In this document: positions 26,980 to 36,003 of the stretch, piece after piece | Position numbering within the stretch: the first letter of the stretch is position 1 | How the letters are laid out: each line of letters begins with the position of its first letter | NCBI GenBank assembly: GCA_965261645.1 | Contig: CBDHDJ010000004.1 | Coordinates: forward strand, 620,001 to 684,000 | Source: CBDHDJ01 sp965261645 | Lineage (GTDB): Bacteria; Pseudomonadota; Alphaproteobacteria; SHVV01 | Length of the DNA stretch: 64,000 nt | Direction: 5' to 3' | Position numbers and translations under genes: made by a program | Notes under the pieces: generated by a model | The model's database searches: none | What the model was told of the DNA's origin: nothing | Seen by the model: only the letters and a program-made list of their open reading frames with translations

Positions 26980-29400
26980 ATGCACGACCCCGAAAGTGAT
27001 ATCCGCGACATCCCGCTGTCGCAACTCGAACTCTCGCCCGACAATGTGCGCAAGACGCCGGCCGACGCTTCGGCCTTCACCGAGCTCAAGGCCTCGATCG
27101 CCGCCCACGGGCTGCTCGAGAACCTGATTGCCCGCGCCATGGAACCCGGCACCGATTATGTCGCGCGCTACGCGGTGATCGCCGGCGGCCGGCGGCTGGC
27201 CGCGATGCAGGCGCTGGCCGCCGAGGGCACGCTGGAAGAGGACCACCCCGTGCCCTGCCGCATGATCGAGGATATCGTGGCGGCCGAAGAAGTTTCGCTG
27301 GCCGAGAACACTGTCCGCGCCGCCATGCACCCGGCCGATCAGGTCGAGGCGTTCCGCCGCCTGGCCGATGCGGGCAGCACGGCGGGCGCCATCGCAGTGC
27401 GCTTCGGGGTCTCGGAGCGCACCGTGGAGAAGCGGCTGCGGCTCGGCAACGCCGCACCGGTGCTGCTTGAGGCCTACCGTGCGGGCGAAATCGATCTGGA
27501 AACGTTGATGGCCTTCGCCGTCACCACGGATCAGGCGCGCCAGAGCGCGGTCTGGGAGACGGTGAGCCAACAGGGCTACCGGCCCGGCGCCTGGCAAATC
27601 AAGCGCCTGCTGACCGAGGACCGGGTAGCCGCTACATCCGCCATCGCGCGTTTCGTCGGCATCGAGGCTTACGAGGCGGCGGGCGGCAGGATCGACCGCG
27701 ATCTGTTCGCCGAAGAGGACGAGCGGGGGATCTGGTTCGACGATCCCGATCTGTTGAACAAGCTCGCCATGGACAGCCTCCAGGTCGCGGCGAGGGAACT
27801 GGAGACGCGCTGGAAATGGGCCGAGGCGCGGCTCGATGTGGACTGGAGCGCAACCGCCGCCTTCGGGCGGGTGCGTCCACAACCGGCCGAGCCGACGGAC
27901 GAGGAGAAGGCCGAGATCGAACGCTTGAGGACCCGCAACGACGAACTCGCCAACATGGACGACGACGGCTGGACCGAAGAATTGGTCGAGGAAGCCGATG
28001 CCAACGAGACGCGCCTGGACGAGATCGAAGCCATGATCGAGGCCCGCGCGGTCTACCGGCGCGAGGATATCGCCATCGCCGGGTGCATCGCCACCGTCGG
28101 CAACGACGGCGAGCTCAAACTGATCCAGGGCCTGGTCAGGCCCGAGGACATGCCCGCGCGCGAAGCAGGCGATGCGGGCGCGGGCGGGCACGACGATACC
28201 GGGGACGAGGAGAACACTATCTCCCGCATTGATGCGCCATCGCTCGTGGCGCCCCTCGCTTCGCCCGGCGACGCGGAATCCGAGGCGCGCAAAGAGGCGG
28301 GCGTCGGCATCGGCCTCGCCGACGATTTACGGGCTATCCGCACGGCCATCGTCAAAAGCCAGCTCGCTTGCGACTTCGATGCGGCCTTCGATCTGCTGCT
28401 GTTCCAGCTCGCCCGGAGCGTGTTCACCACCGGCTACCATGATGACGCACTCGATATTAGGGCGGCCGAGACACCGGACCGTCCCGCCATGCGTGTCAAC
28501 GACGATGCTTTCGGCAACATCAATGTGGGCGAAAAGCACCTCGAGATCGACCGGACTGCGCAAAAACTGGATTGGACCGGCCTGCCCGATGCGGAGGCCT
28601 TCGCCGGGCTGCGGGCGTTTCCCGAACAAGAAAAGCGGGCGTTGTTCGCGTCCTGTGTCGCGCGCACGCTGAAGGGTCAACTGGCGTTCGAACCCAAGGC
28701 CCGGCCCGAGGTCGAAGCGACCGTCGCCCGGCTCGGCATCGACTTCGCCGCAGCCGTCCGCGGCAACCGCGATCAGGTCTGGACCGCCGATCTGCTGTGG
28801 TCGCGGCTGCGCAAGGACCGCATCCTCGCCATCGCCCGCGAGACGCTGGGCGAGACCTGGGCGCAAACGGAGGCCAAGCAGAAGAAGGCGGAGATCGCCA
28901 AGGCGATGCAGGACACCTTCGCCCACGGCAACGGCGTGCCCGCCGGGGTCACGGCCGAGGGCCGCGCCGCGGCCATCGCCTGGACGCCGCCCGGCTTCCG
29001 CGCCTTCGATACCGGCACCGTCGATGACGAAGGCGCGGCGAGCGACGAGGGGACGGCCGCCCCCGACCCGCAACCGGCGAAAGCGGATACGCCGCTGGGA
29101 AATGCGCCGGAAGACGGTGGCATCGATCCCGCTCCGGCGGAGGCACAGCAGCCCATGAACGCAGGCGTTCAATCCGTCGTCGAGAGCATCGATGCTCCCG
29201 CCGTGGCCGAACGCCGCGCCGCCGCGCTCGCCTCGGACAAGAACAGCGATGCCACGCTCCCGGTCGTGGCGTCCGCGCCGGAACCGGCCGACCATGACGT
29301 GTCCGTAGAGCCGGAACAGGTCCTGGCCCCGCCGCGTGGCAACGGCCGCGACAGCGATGCGGAGTTGCTGGAGATACCGGCCTTCCTGCGCCGCGGCTGA
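26980..29400 (+). CDS. parB: ParB/RepB-type plasmid partition protein, large form
   Basis: 806 residues from ATG 26980 (GGAG at 26970-26973). The ParBc CTPase/nuclease-like domain occupies about residues 8-115, with GGRR at 69-72 and AENTVRAAMHPADQVEAF near 108-125. The HTH STAGAIAVRFGVSERTVEKR is at about 133-152. A long middle region and a low-complexity Ala/Pro/Asp-rich tail follow, ending EIPAFLRRG. No parA lies next to it, so it may act in transfer, stability or gene control rather than classical segregation. This long ParB followed by a GHKL ATPase is a recurring feature of alphaproteobacterial mobile elements. A relic of its tail is at 19014-19339. Confidence 0.85.
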   Translation: MHDPESDIRDIPLSQLELSPDNVRKTPADASAFTELKASIAAHGLLENLIARAMEPGTDYVARYAVIAGGRRLAAMQALAAEGTLEEDHPVPCRMIEDIVAAEEVSLAENTVRAAMHPADQVEAFRRLADAGSTAGAIAVRFGVSERTVEKRLRLGNAAPVLLEAYRAGEIDLETLMAFAVTTDQARQSAVWETVSQQGYRPGAWQIKRLLTEDRVAATSAIARFVGIEAYEAAGGRIDRDLFAEEDERGIWFDDPDLLNKLAMDSLQVAARELETRWKWAEARLDVDWSATAAFGRVRPQPAEPTDEEKAEIERLRTRNDELANMDDDGWTEELVEEADANETRLDEIEAMIEARAVYRREDIAIAGCIATVGNDGELKLIQGLVRPEDMPAREAGDAGAGGHDDTGDEENTISRIDAPSLVAPLASPGDAESEARKEAGVGIGLADDLRAIRTAIVKSQLACDFDAAFDLLLFQLARSVFTTGYHDDALDIRAAETPDRPAMRVNDDAFGNINVGEKHLEIDRTAQKLDWTGLPDAEAFAGLRAFPEQEKRALFASCVARTLKGQLAFEPKARPEVEATVARLGIDFAAAVRGNRDQVWTADLLWSRLRKDRILAIARETLGETWAQTEAKQKKAEIAKAMQDTFAHGNGVPAGVTAEGRAAAIAWTPPGFRAFDTGTVDDEGAASDEGTAAPDPQPAKADTPLGNAPEDGGIDPAPAEAQQPMNAGVQSVVESIDAPAVAERRAAALASDKNSDATLPVVASAPEPADHDVSVEPEQVLAPPRGNGRDSDAELLEIPAFLRRG

Positions 29401-29425
29401 GCCACCGCGTTCACCACCCTCCACA

Positions 29426-29463
29426 ACGCCCCGCTGGTTCTATACCGGCGGGGCGTCTTTCGT
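29426..29463 (+). terminator. Rho-independent terminator after parB
   Basis: ACGCCCCGCTGG and CCGGCGGGGCGT form a 12-bp stem with one G-U pair and a 7-nt loop, followed by CTTTCGTT. It lies 26 bp after the parB stop and before the ribosome-binding site of the next gene. Confidence 0.75.
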
Positions 29464-29491
29464 TCCCGTATCGACAACCAGGAGATTCTCC

Positions 29492-31282
29492 ATGTCTACC
29501 GCACAGAATCCCGTTATCGCCGAGTCCGGCAATGGTTCCGCGACGATCCGCGCTCGCGTCGGCGACAGCGCCATCGACAAGGTAACCCGGCTGTTTTCGG
29601 CCGGCCTCGCCGATATTTTCACCGAGACACTGCAAAACTCACGCCGTGGCGGGGCCAACCGCGTTGCCGCGACCATCGAGCAGGATGGCGATATCACCCG
29701 CGTCACTATCACCGACGACGGCGACGGGATCGCTGATCCCACCGTCCTGCTGACCTTCGGCGAGAGCAACTGGAACGCTGGCATCGCCGAGGCGGAAGAT
29801 CCCGCCGGGTTCGGGCTTCTCGCCCTCTCGCGCCGGGGCTGCACGCTGCGCTGGCGCGTCCCCGGCGGGGACCCAAGCCCCGGCTATCGCCTGGTGCTGG
29901 AGCCCGCTCACTTCCTCGGCCGCGATGCGGCCCATGTCGTCCCGGACGACAGCGCCCCCTGGCCCCATGGAACCGCAGTCACTTTCGAGGCGTCCGAGGC
30001 GCCCCACGCGGTTCGTGCTTTCCTCGAGACCGCCGCGCGGCATTACCCCCTGCCTGTCACTATCGGCAGGGAGACCGTCGAGCGCCGGGCCTTTCTCGAT
30101 GGCGCGCTCCATGTGGAACCATGGAAGGGCCTGGTTTTCGGCGTTTTCAAGGACAGCCATGCGGGCTACCGCGTCCCCGACGTCAACTTCCATGGCCTGA
30201 CCCTGCCGGTGCGCCTGCCCCAGATCGACGCCGTGGAAGGCGGCGTCTGGTCGGCGCGGGCCGACATCGATTCGTGCCCCGACCTGGAGTTGGTCCTGCC
30301 CGCGAGAAAGGAAGCGGTGGAGACCCCGTTTCTGGAGGAGATGCGCGAGGCCGCGCGGCTTGCCGTCTATCGCGCCATGGCGCAGGCCGATCCGGCCCCG
30401 CGGGTTGCCTGGACAGACTGGCACAAGGCGAAAGAGGCCGGGATCGAGATGCCCCAGCCACCCGCCGAACTGCGCCCCTGGCGTCCCGCCATCGCCGACA
30501 CCGACTATTGGGACCAGCGGTCTGCTTTCGCAGGCGTAGGTGCCGACGCTCTGGTGGTGCAAGCCGACCCCGAGCCGCCCGAGGCCCAGGCGCTCCATCG
30601 CGCCCTCGGCCTTACCGGGCTCCAGGGCGGATCGGAGCGTACGCTCAAGCTGTTCGCCCCCGAGCCGCGGTTCGATGGTTATCCCTGGTACGACGCGCTC
30701 ACGCGTATCACCGGCATCGAAACAGGCGTCACCGTGGATGGCGCCGTTCGTTCATTGGACAGCTTCCTCTATCGGGAGAACGGCGGCGAGCCGGAACGGC
30801 CCGAGACCATCGTGATGCACCTGAATGTCCTGCATCCGCCCAAATCGCCGCGCCATTGCTTTCGCAAATGCGACACCATCGCCGTTCCCGCCGATCTTGC
30901 CTTCGCGGGCGAGTCCTGGTCGTCGCTCCATGACGCGCTGCCCCTGGTGACGGCGGAAAGCGGCATCGCGCCCGAGGAACTCGCCAGATTGCTGCGCGCC
31001 GCGTTCTTCAGTCCCAGCGACGACGCGGATGCGGATTCCTGGGAGACACAACTCACCCGCTTCGAGGAAGACGCCCTGCATATGTCGCTCAAGCTCATGT
31101 GCTCGGTCGAGGAAGCCCGCCAGCGCACCATCGCCGATGCGGTATGGCGGGAAATCTTCTGGCTCATGCCGCGCGACCGAACGGTCACCATCGTCGTGCG
31201 CGGCGGCAAGGTGAGCGTCGATATCGGACCCATATGCACGGAAGCCGCAACCGATGCCGCCACCGGGGAGGCGGCGCAATGA
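29492..31282 (+). CDS. GHKL/HSP90-type ATP-binding protein of mobile elements
   Basis: 596 residues from ATG 29492 (GGAG at 29481). Histidine-kinase-like ATPase motifs: ETLQNSRRGGANRV (N-box), TITDDGDGIADP (G1 box), and AGFGLLALSRRG (G2 box), all within the first 125 residues. No phospho-acceptor, receiver or MutL C-terminal dimer region is recognised in the remaining 450 residues. The gene lies between a terminator and a gene whose ATG overlaps its stop (31279-31282), so it starts a new operon. The function is unknown. A conformational ATPase acting on DNA or partners is the most that can be inferred. Confidence 0.75.
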   Translation: MSTAQNPVIAESGNGSATIRARVGDSAIDKVTRLFSAGLADIFTETLQNSRRGGANRVAATIEQDGDITRVTITDDGDGIADPTVLLTFGESNWNAGIAEAEDPAGFGLLALSRRGCTLRWRVPGGDPSPGYRLVLEPAHFLGRDAAHVVPDDSAPWPHGTAVTFEASEAPHAVRAFLETAARHYPLPVTIGRETVERRAFLDGALHVEPWKGLVFGVFKDSHAGYRVPDVNFHGLTLPVRLPQIDAVEGGVWSARADIDSCPDLELVLPARKEAVETPFLEEMREAARLAVYRAMAQADPAPRVAWTDWHKAKEAGIEMPQPPAELRPWRPAIADTDYWDQRSAFAGVGADALVVQADPEPPEAQALHRALGLTGLQGGSERTLKLFAPEPRFDGYPWYDALTRITGIETGVTVDGAVRSLDSFLYRENGGEPERPETIVMHLNVLHPPKSPRHCFRKCDTIAVPADLAFAGESWSSLHDALPLVTAESGIAPEELARLLRAAFFSPSDDADADSWETQLTRFEEDALHMSLKLMCSVEEARQRTIADAVWREIFWLMPRDRTVTIVVRGGKVSVDIGPICTEAATDAATGEAAQ

Positions 31283-32028
31283 ATCGCTATACCGTCTGTT
31301 GCGGCTACGCATCCCACTACCACAACACTGTAACGGTCGAAGCCGATACCCTCGGCGAAGCGCTTGAAAAGGCCATCGAGCAAGCCGGCGACGATCCCCA
31401 CTGGAAGTCCGTCGACCAAGCCAGTCAAACATTCGTCGACGCCGTTGCCGAGGGCATGGATGCCGACCCCTGGGGCGACACCGCCATCCCCGTTCCGGAC
31501 CTTTTCTCGGAGAAAGGCGAGCCGCCCGTCGTCACCTTGACCGCTCTCCGCCCGCCCGGCGGCATCGAGGTCTCGGGCGGCACCGTCCGTATTCGTTTCG
31601 TCGAAGATGCCGGCACGGTCACGGCGGAGATCACCGATCCACCGGCCCCGCCGGGCAACAAACCTCTGGTCACGATCGGACGCAGAGCCGATGGCGCTCC
31701 GGATGTGACCGTGAGCGGAGGCCGTGCACGCGTGGTCATTCTGGATCCCGGCGACCCGGGACCGGTTTCCGGCCCGGCGCGGACGCCCGGGCCGCGGGCG
31801 CATCCCGATGACCGATATTCGAGAGGACCATCCATGAAACTGCTCACCGAAGAACAGCGCACGAAGCTGGTTGCAAATGGGACCCGAAGGGGGCCGACCA
31901 CAAGCCCGTGGTCAAGTGGTTCAATGCTGGCGAGACCGGCACCTGGCTGCTGTCGGAACTCGATACCGAATACCCTGACGAATGTGGATTCGGCCTGGCT
32001 GATTTGGGCTTCGGCACACCCGAATTAG
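31279..32028 (+). CDS. Hypothetical protein, 3' end disturbed
   Basis: The frame overlaps the GHKL gene by four bases (ATGA), a sign of coupling. The N-terminal 90 residues (MNRYTVCCGYASHYHNTVTV and an acidic helix) look like a small folded domain; a second part with GGIEVSGGTVRIRF follows. No stop separates it from the DUF2958 start at 31834, and it reads through into shifted DUF2958 sequence before stopping at 32028. The last 65 codons are therefore not real protein history. The true gene probably ended before 31834 and lost its stop by a small indel. Confidence 0.55.
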   Translation: MNRYTVCCGYASHYHNTVTVEADTLGEALEKAIEQAGDDPHWKSVDQASQTFVDAVAEGMDADPWGDTAIPVPDLFSEKGEPPVVTLTALRPPGGIEVSGGTVRIRFVEDAGTVTAEITDPPAPPGNKPLVTIGRRADGAPDVTVSGGRARVVILDPGDPGPVSGPARTPGPRAHPDDRYSRGPSMKLLTEEQRTKLVANGTRRGPTTSPWSSGSMLARPAPGCCRNSIPNTLTNVDSAWLIWASAHPN

Positions 32029-32252
32029 GGTCAATCGGTTTACTTGAGTTGACCGAATACCGGGGACCCTTCGGGCTCGGCATAGAGCGCGATATTCACT
32101 TTACCGCAGCCTTTTCCCTATCCATTTACGCAGAAGCCGCGCGCGCCGCGGGGCATATCGTCGAATCGGGACCCGAACTCGAAGCCGCTGCCCGCATTCT
32201 CGCCGGTAAGCCGGCGACGAAACTCACCGGCCATGACGGTCACGAAGCATAA
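31834..32252 (+). pseudogene. DUF2958 protein gene with frameshift
   Basis: ATG 31834 follows an AGAGGA site and begins MKLLTEEQRTKLVANG, the usual DUF2958 start. Near 31880 the frame is lost. The continuation (DHKPVVKWFNAG, TWLLSELD, FGLADLGFGTPELG, FGLGIERDIHF) is in another frame, to the stop at 32252. The break is at about AAATGGGACCC, where a few bases seem missing. Otherwise the sequence is well kept, so the lesion is recent or a sequencing error. DUF2958 genes are common on conjugative elements and their role is unknown. Confidence 0.75.
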
Positions 32253-32556
32253 TCTCGCCGTCACGCTCGATGGCTTCGATGTTTCGGGTCGACCCGATCG
32301 TGAACGGCATCCAGCACGAAACGCCCTGCCCGCGTACCCCGCGGCTTCGCACACGCGCTTCGGCGTCCCTCTTTCGTTTCCCGGCCTGTCACGAGTCTGC
32401 CGCACGCGATCTCTCCACGCCGCTCCCATCCTCTCCAACGCACGCCTCCACGCCCGGGAGAGCCCGAGCCCGGCGTTGGCGGAGCATAAGCGGGGCGCCC
32501 GAGGGTGCCGTCCGCGCCGCAACTCATCCATTCCACGTACCAGCCTGGAGCATGCC
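32253..32556. other. Spacer before the MoxR gene
   Basis: About 300 bp. An open frame crosses it in phase with the next gene, but the translation is low-complexity and not protein-like. GGAG at 32547-32550 is the ribosome-binding site of the next gene. Confidence 0.5.
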
Positions 32557-33582
32557 ATGACCGAGCCCGATACCATCTCCGCCGATTACTCGCTGCGCCC
32601 AAGCGAACTCGCCAGCACCCTGGCGCTGCTGGTCGAAGCCCGCCAGCCGGTGGTGGTCTGGGGTGCCCCAGGGTGCGCCAAGAGTCAGATCGCCCAGCAG
32701 GTCGCGGCGCAAGCCGGCCGCGAGTATGTCGATGTCCGCGCCCTGCTGTTGGACCCGGTCGATCTGCGCGGCATCCCGTGGCGCGACGGCGCCGACCGCA
32801 CCCGCTGGGCGCCACCTGCTTTCCTGCCGCCGTCGGACGCGGACGGCAGCTGGCTGATCAACCTGGAGGAACTGCCCTCGGCTCTTCCGATGGTGCAGGC
32901 GGCCCTGTACCAGCTCGTGCTCGACCGCAAATGCGGCGAGTACGAACTCCCCGAGGGCGCCGCGCTGATCGCCTGCGGCAACCGCGAGGGCGACCGCGGC
33001 GTCGTCCACCGCATGCCGGCGCCGCTCGCCTCGCGCTTCGTCCATCTGGAGATCCGGGTAGATGCGACGGACTGGTGCGCCTGGGGCGCGGCGAATGGAA
33101 TCGCTCCGGAGGTACTTTTTTTCGTGTCGATGCGCCCCGAGCTGCTGCACGCCTTCAACCCCCAATCGACGGAGAGGGCTTTCCCGTGTCCGAGGACATG
33201 GGAGATGGTCTCGAACATCATGCACCGGCGGAGCGGCCTCGACCCGGTGGCCGAGCGGGCGCTCTTCCGGGGCACCGTCGGCGAGGCCGCGGCGGTCGAG
33301 TTCTCGGCCTTCCTGCAAGTCTGGCACGAACTGCCCCATCCCCGCACCGTCATCGACGATCCCGAGGGCGCCGTGGTCCCCGGCAACGCCAGTGCGTTGA
33401 TCGCGCTCTGCGGCTCACTCTACAGGATGGCCGACGACATCAATCTCGGCGCCATCGTCACCTACGCGACAAGGCTCCGGCGCGAGGTCGGCGAGTTCCT
33501 CGTCGGCTCCTGCATCCGCCGCGAGCCCGCGCTCCAGCATACCCAGGCCTTCATCCAGTGGGCCGCCGCCAAAACCCGCTGA
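32557..33582 (+). CDS. MoxR/CobS-like AAA+ ATPase
   Basis: 341 residues from ATG 32557. The P-loop VVWGAPGCAKSQIAQQ lies near residue 29-44, Walker B is SWLINLEELPSA near residue 101, sensor 1 is ALIACGNREGDRGV near residue 138, and the following APLASRFVHLEI carries the Arg finger region. The helical lid follows. MoxR ATPases remodel partners that carry a VWA domain, and such a protein is encoded two genes downstream, as in CobS-CobT-type pairs and in SXT-type conjugative elements. The gene is 23 bp upstream of the DUF3150-like gene, in one operon. Confidence 0.85.
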   Translation: MTEPDTISADYSLRPSELASTLALLVEARQPVVVWGAPGCAKSQIAQQVAAQAGREYVDVRALLLDPVDLRGIPWRDGADRTRWAPPAFLPPSDADGSWLINLEELPSALPMVQAALYQLVLDRKCGEYELPEGAALIACGNREGDRGVVHRMPAPLASRFVHLEIRVDATDWCAWGAANGIAPEVLFFVSMRPELLHAFNPQSTERAFPCPRTWEMVSNIMHRRSGLDPVAERALFRGTVGEAAAVEFSAFLQVWHELPHPRTVIDDPEGAVVPGNASALIALCGSLYRMADDINLGAIVTYATRLRREVGEFLVGSCIRREPALQHTQAFIQWAAAKTR

Positions 33583-33605
33583 CACCACTTCAGGAGACCC
33601 ATGCC

Positions 33606-34502
33606 ATGAATCTCATCCATGACGCCATGCTCGTCAGCCTGCGGATCAACAGCTGGTCCGGCAGGCTCTACGACCGCCAGGCCAGTCAACAGGTCGCCAT
33701 CCATCACGATGCCGACACCAACGCCGGGCGCTACAACAAACGGCTCCTGCCCAAGCAGGCCTTCGCCGCGCTGGCCGCGACCATGAGCAATGCGAGGGCC
33801 AGTCACTATGCCAACACCTTGCCCTGGGACGACCAGGGTGGGCGCCTGCTCACCGTCGCCAACTACGAACGCTACACCGCGGCGCTGGACACATTGATCG
33901 AGCGCGTGGTGCGCGAGCGCGCCCGCTTCATCGAGGACTACGACGATTACGTGGACCAGGCACGCCTCGACCTCGGCCGGCTGTTCCGCCTGGAGGACTA
34001 TCCCGGCACAGAGGCGCTTCATGGCAAGTTCGCCATTCGCTACCGTATCGTCCCGGTTCCCGACGCGTGCAACTTCATGGCCGATCTGGCCCAGGGCGAG
34101 ACCGAGCGGGTCAGGCGGGACATCGAGCAACAGGTCCGGGCCCGTCTCAACGATGCGCAGCGCGATCTCTACCGGCGCCTGGGCGAGGCGGTCGAGCGTG
34201 TCGGCGAACGCCTGCGCGAGGACGAGAACGGCAAGCCCCTGGTGTTCCGCGACAGCCTGATCGAGAACATCAGGGAGCTGGTGGACGTGGTGCCCCGGCT
34301 CAACATCTTCGCCGACGACGATCTGGCCATGCTGTGCCGGGAGGTGAAGGACAAGTTCGCCGGCATCGAGCCGGACGCCCTGCGCCCGTCGGGACGCTTC
34401 GATCCCAACCTCCGCCGGCAGGTCAAGCGCGACGCCGATGCGCTCACGGCGCAATTCGCGGGCTACTTCGCGCCCGCCGCCGAGAACAGGGAAGCAGCAT
34501 GA
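33606..34502 (+). CDS. DUF3150-like protein
   Basis: 298 residues starting MNLIHDAMLVSLRINSWSGR. The INSWSGR start, a TLPWDDQGGRLL segment near residue 73 and the long helical remainder with many Arg/Glu residues resemble DUF3150 proteins found with CobS/CobT-like genes on conjugative elements. No catalytic motif is visible. Its stop overlaps the next ATG (34499-34502). It probably bridges or is a substrate of the ATPase/VWA pair; this is inferred from constant neighbourhood only. Confidence 0.6.
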   Translation: MNLIHDAMLVSLRINSWSGRLYDRQASQQVAIHHDADTNAGRYNKRLLPKQAFAALAATMSNARASHYANTLPWDDQGGRLLTVANYERYTAALDTLIERVVRERARFIEDYDDYVDQARLDLGRLFRLEDYPGTEALHGKFAIRYRIVPVPDACNFMADLAQGETERVRRDIEQQVRARLNDAQRDLYRRLGEAVERVGERLREDENGKPLVFRDSLIENIRELVDVVPRLNIFADDDLAMLCREVKDKFAGIEPDALRPSGRFDPNLRRQVKRDADALTAQFAGYFAPAAENREAA

Positions 34503-35851
34503 TGGCCGCCCGCTCCGAATCCGCCCGGCGCGTCAGCGACTGCGTGACCGCGTTGCTGCGCGACCAGCCCTTTTTCGGCAGCCTGGCGTTAAGGCTGCCG
34601 ATCCGCGCCGACGAAACCCGCGAGACCCTGGCCAGCGATGGCAAGGACATTCGCTACGCGCCCCAATGGGTGGCGGACACCGATGCCGACCGGGTCAAGA
34701 CCGCGCTGGCGCGTGTGGTCCTGGCCTGTGCGTTGAAGCATCACACCCGGCGGGGCGGCCGCGACCCGGAGCGCTGGCAACGGGCCTCGCAGCTGGTCAC
34801 CCACGGCCTGCTGCGCGATGCGGGCTTCGTCCTGCCGCCCGATCCCGAAGCCTGGGACGGCATCAGCGCCGAGCAGGCCTACGACCGGCTTCCGGACCCG
34901 TCCGCCGATGCAGAGGATCCGGGCGATGCCTCTTCATCCAGCGATGTGGATGACAGTGGCAGCGCCGCCGGCCCCCAATGCGGTGACGGCGACGAAGACC
35001 AAAGCGATCCGTCAAATCCCTCCGATGACAACAGTCCACAAGCGCAGGACGAGCCGGGATCAGGCAGCAATAGCGCGTGCTCGAAACCATCCGGGCAGAC
35101 GCCGGCCAGCCACGACCCTTGCGGCACCGGCGAGGTCATGGACGCGGACGAGCGCCGCGACGACGCCACCGGCCAGTCCGGCGAATCGCCTCTGGACACG
35201 CCCGCCGAGGAGCAGGCGTGGGACGAGGCCATGCACCAGGCCGCGAGCCTCGCCCGGGCGCAAGGCAACGCGCCGGGCGCGGTCGAGGAGACGATCCGGC
35301 AAGCGCACCGCAGCATCCTCGACTGGCGGTCGCTGTTGCGCCGTTACATGACCGACGCCGCGCGCCGCGATTATAGCTGGAGTGTTCCCAACCGCCGTTT
35401 CATCGACAGCGGCCTCTATCTGCCCTCCATGCACTCGCAGGGTATCGACGCCATCGCCATCATCATCGACACCTCCGGCTCGCTGCCTGGCGGGACGCTG
35501 GCCCGGTTCTGGGCCGAGATCCGCGAAATCGCCGCCGAACTGCAACCCGAAAGCATCTATGTCCTTCAGGTCGACGCGGTGCTGCAGGACGCGGCCCGGT
35601 ATCCCGCCGGGGAACTACCGGACAGCATCACGATCAAGGGCCGCGGCGGGACCGATTTTCGGCCTGGCTTCGAGTGGCTGCGTGAGCATGGGGTGCGTCC
35701 AGGCTGCTGCCTCTACCTGACCGATATGGAATGCGACAGCTACCCCGAGGCCCCGCCTGGATATCCTGTGGCCTGGTGCGTCTGGGGATCCCCACACGGC
35801 GATCGATACCGCGAGCCCTGGGGCGAGCGCATCGACATCGGACCAGCCTGA
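34499..35851 (+). CDS. VWA-like / DUF2201-type metallopeptidase-like protein
   Basis: 450 residues. The N-terminal part (about 1-130) has DUF2201-like helical features, though the region that would carry a HExxH reads KHHTRRGG, so peptidase activity is doubtful. A long Asp/Ser/Pro-rich linker spans about 135-245. The C-terminal VWA-like domain has the MIDAS IIIDTSGSLPGG near residue 322, GRGGTDFRPGF near residue 380 and YLTDMECDSYP near residue 405. Together with the upstream MoxR ATPase it forms a chaperone-like AAA/VWA pair. It overlaps the previous gene by four bases and is about 150 bp from the helicase-methylase. Confidence 0.8.
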   Translation: MMAARSESARRVSDCVTALLRDQPFFGSLALRLPIRADETRETLASDGKDIRYAPQWVADTDADRVKTALARVVLACALKHHTRRGGRDPERWQRASQLVTHGLLRDAGFVLPPDPEAWDGISAEQAYDRLPDPSADAEDPGDASSSSDVDDSGSAAGPQCGDGDEDQSDPSNPSDDNSPQAQDEPGSGSNSACSKPSGQTPASHDPCGTGEVMDADERRDDATGQSGESPLDTPAEEQAWDEAMHQAASLARAQGNAPGAVEETIRQAHRSILDWRSLLRRYMTDAARRDYSWSVPNRRFIDSGLYLPSMHSQGIDAIAIIIDTSGSLPGGTLARFWAEIREIAAELQPESIYVLQVDAVLQDAARYPAGELPDSITIKGRGGTDFRPGFEWLREHGVRPGCCLYLTDMECDSYPEAPPGYPVAWCVWGSPHGDRYREPWGERIDIGPA

Positions 35852-36003
35852 TACCGGGGGCCGCGCCCGCATAATCCTCCATATCCGTGCCCCCGCCCGC
35901 AAGGAGGCGGGTTGCGCTGAGGCCGGGTGAACCGGGGCCGGGAGAGCGAGGACACCGGCTTCCGGCATCACCCGGCCCGCCCTTTCCAATTGGGAGACCA
36001 TTC

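Noticed and set aside
26830..28191. A 453-residue minus-strand open frame in parB
   Set aside because: Antisense shadow; the + strand has the ParBc and HTH motifs.
32505..33605. In-frame upstream extension of the DUF3150-like gene
   Set aside because: It lies in another frame of the MoxR gene and is Arg/Pro-rich; the ATG at 33606 follows the MoxR stop.
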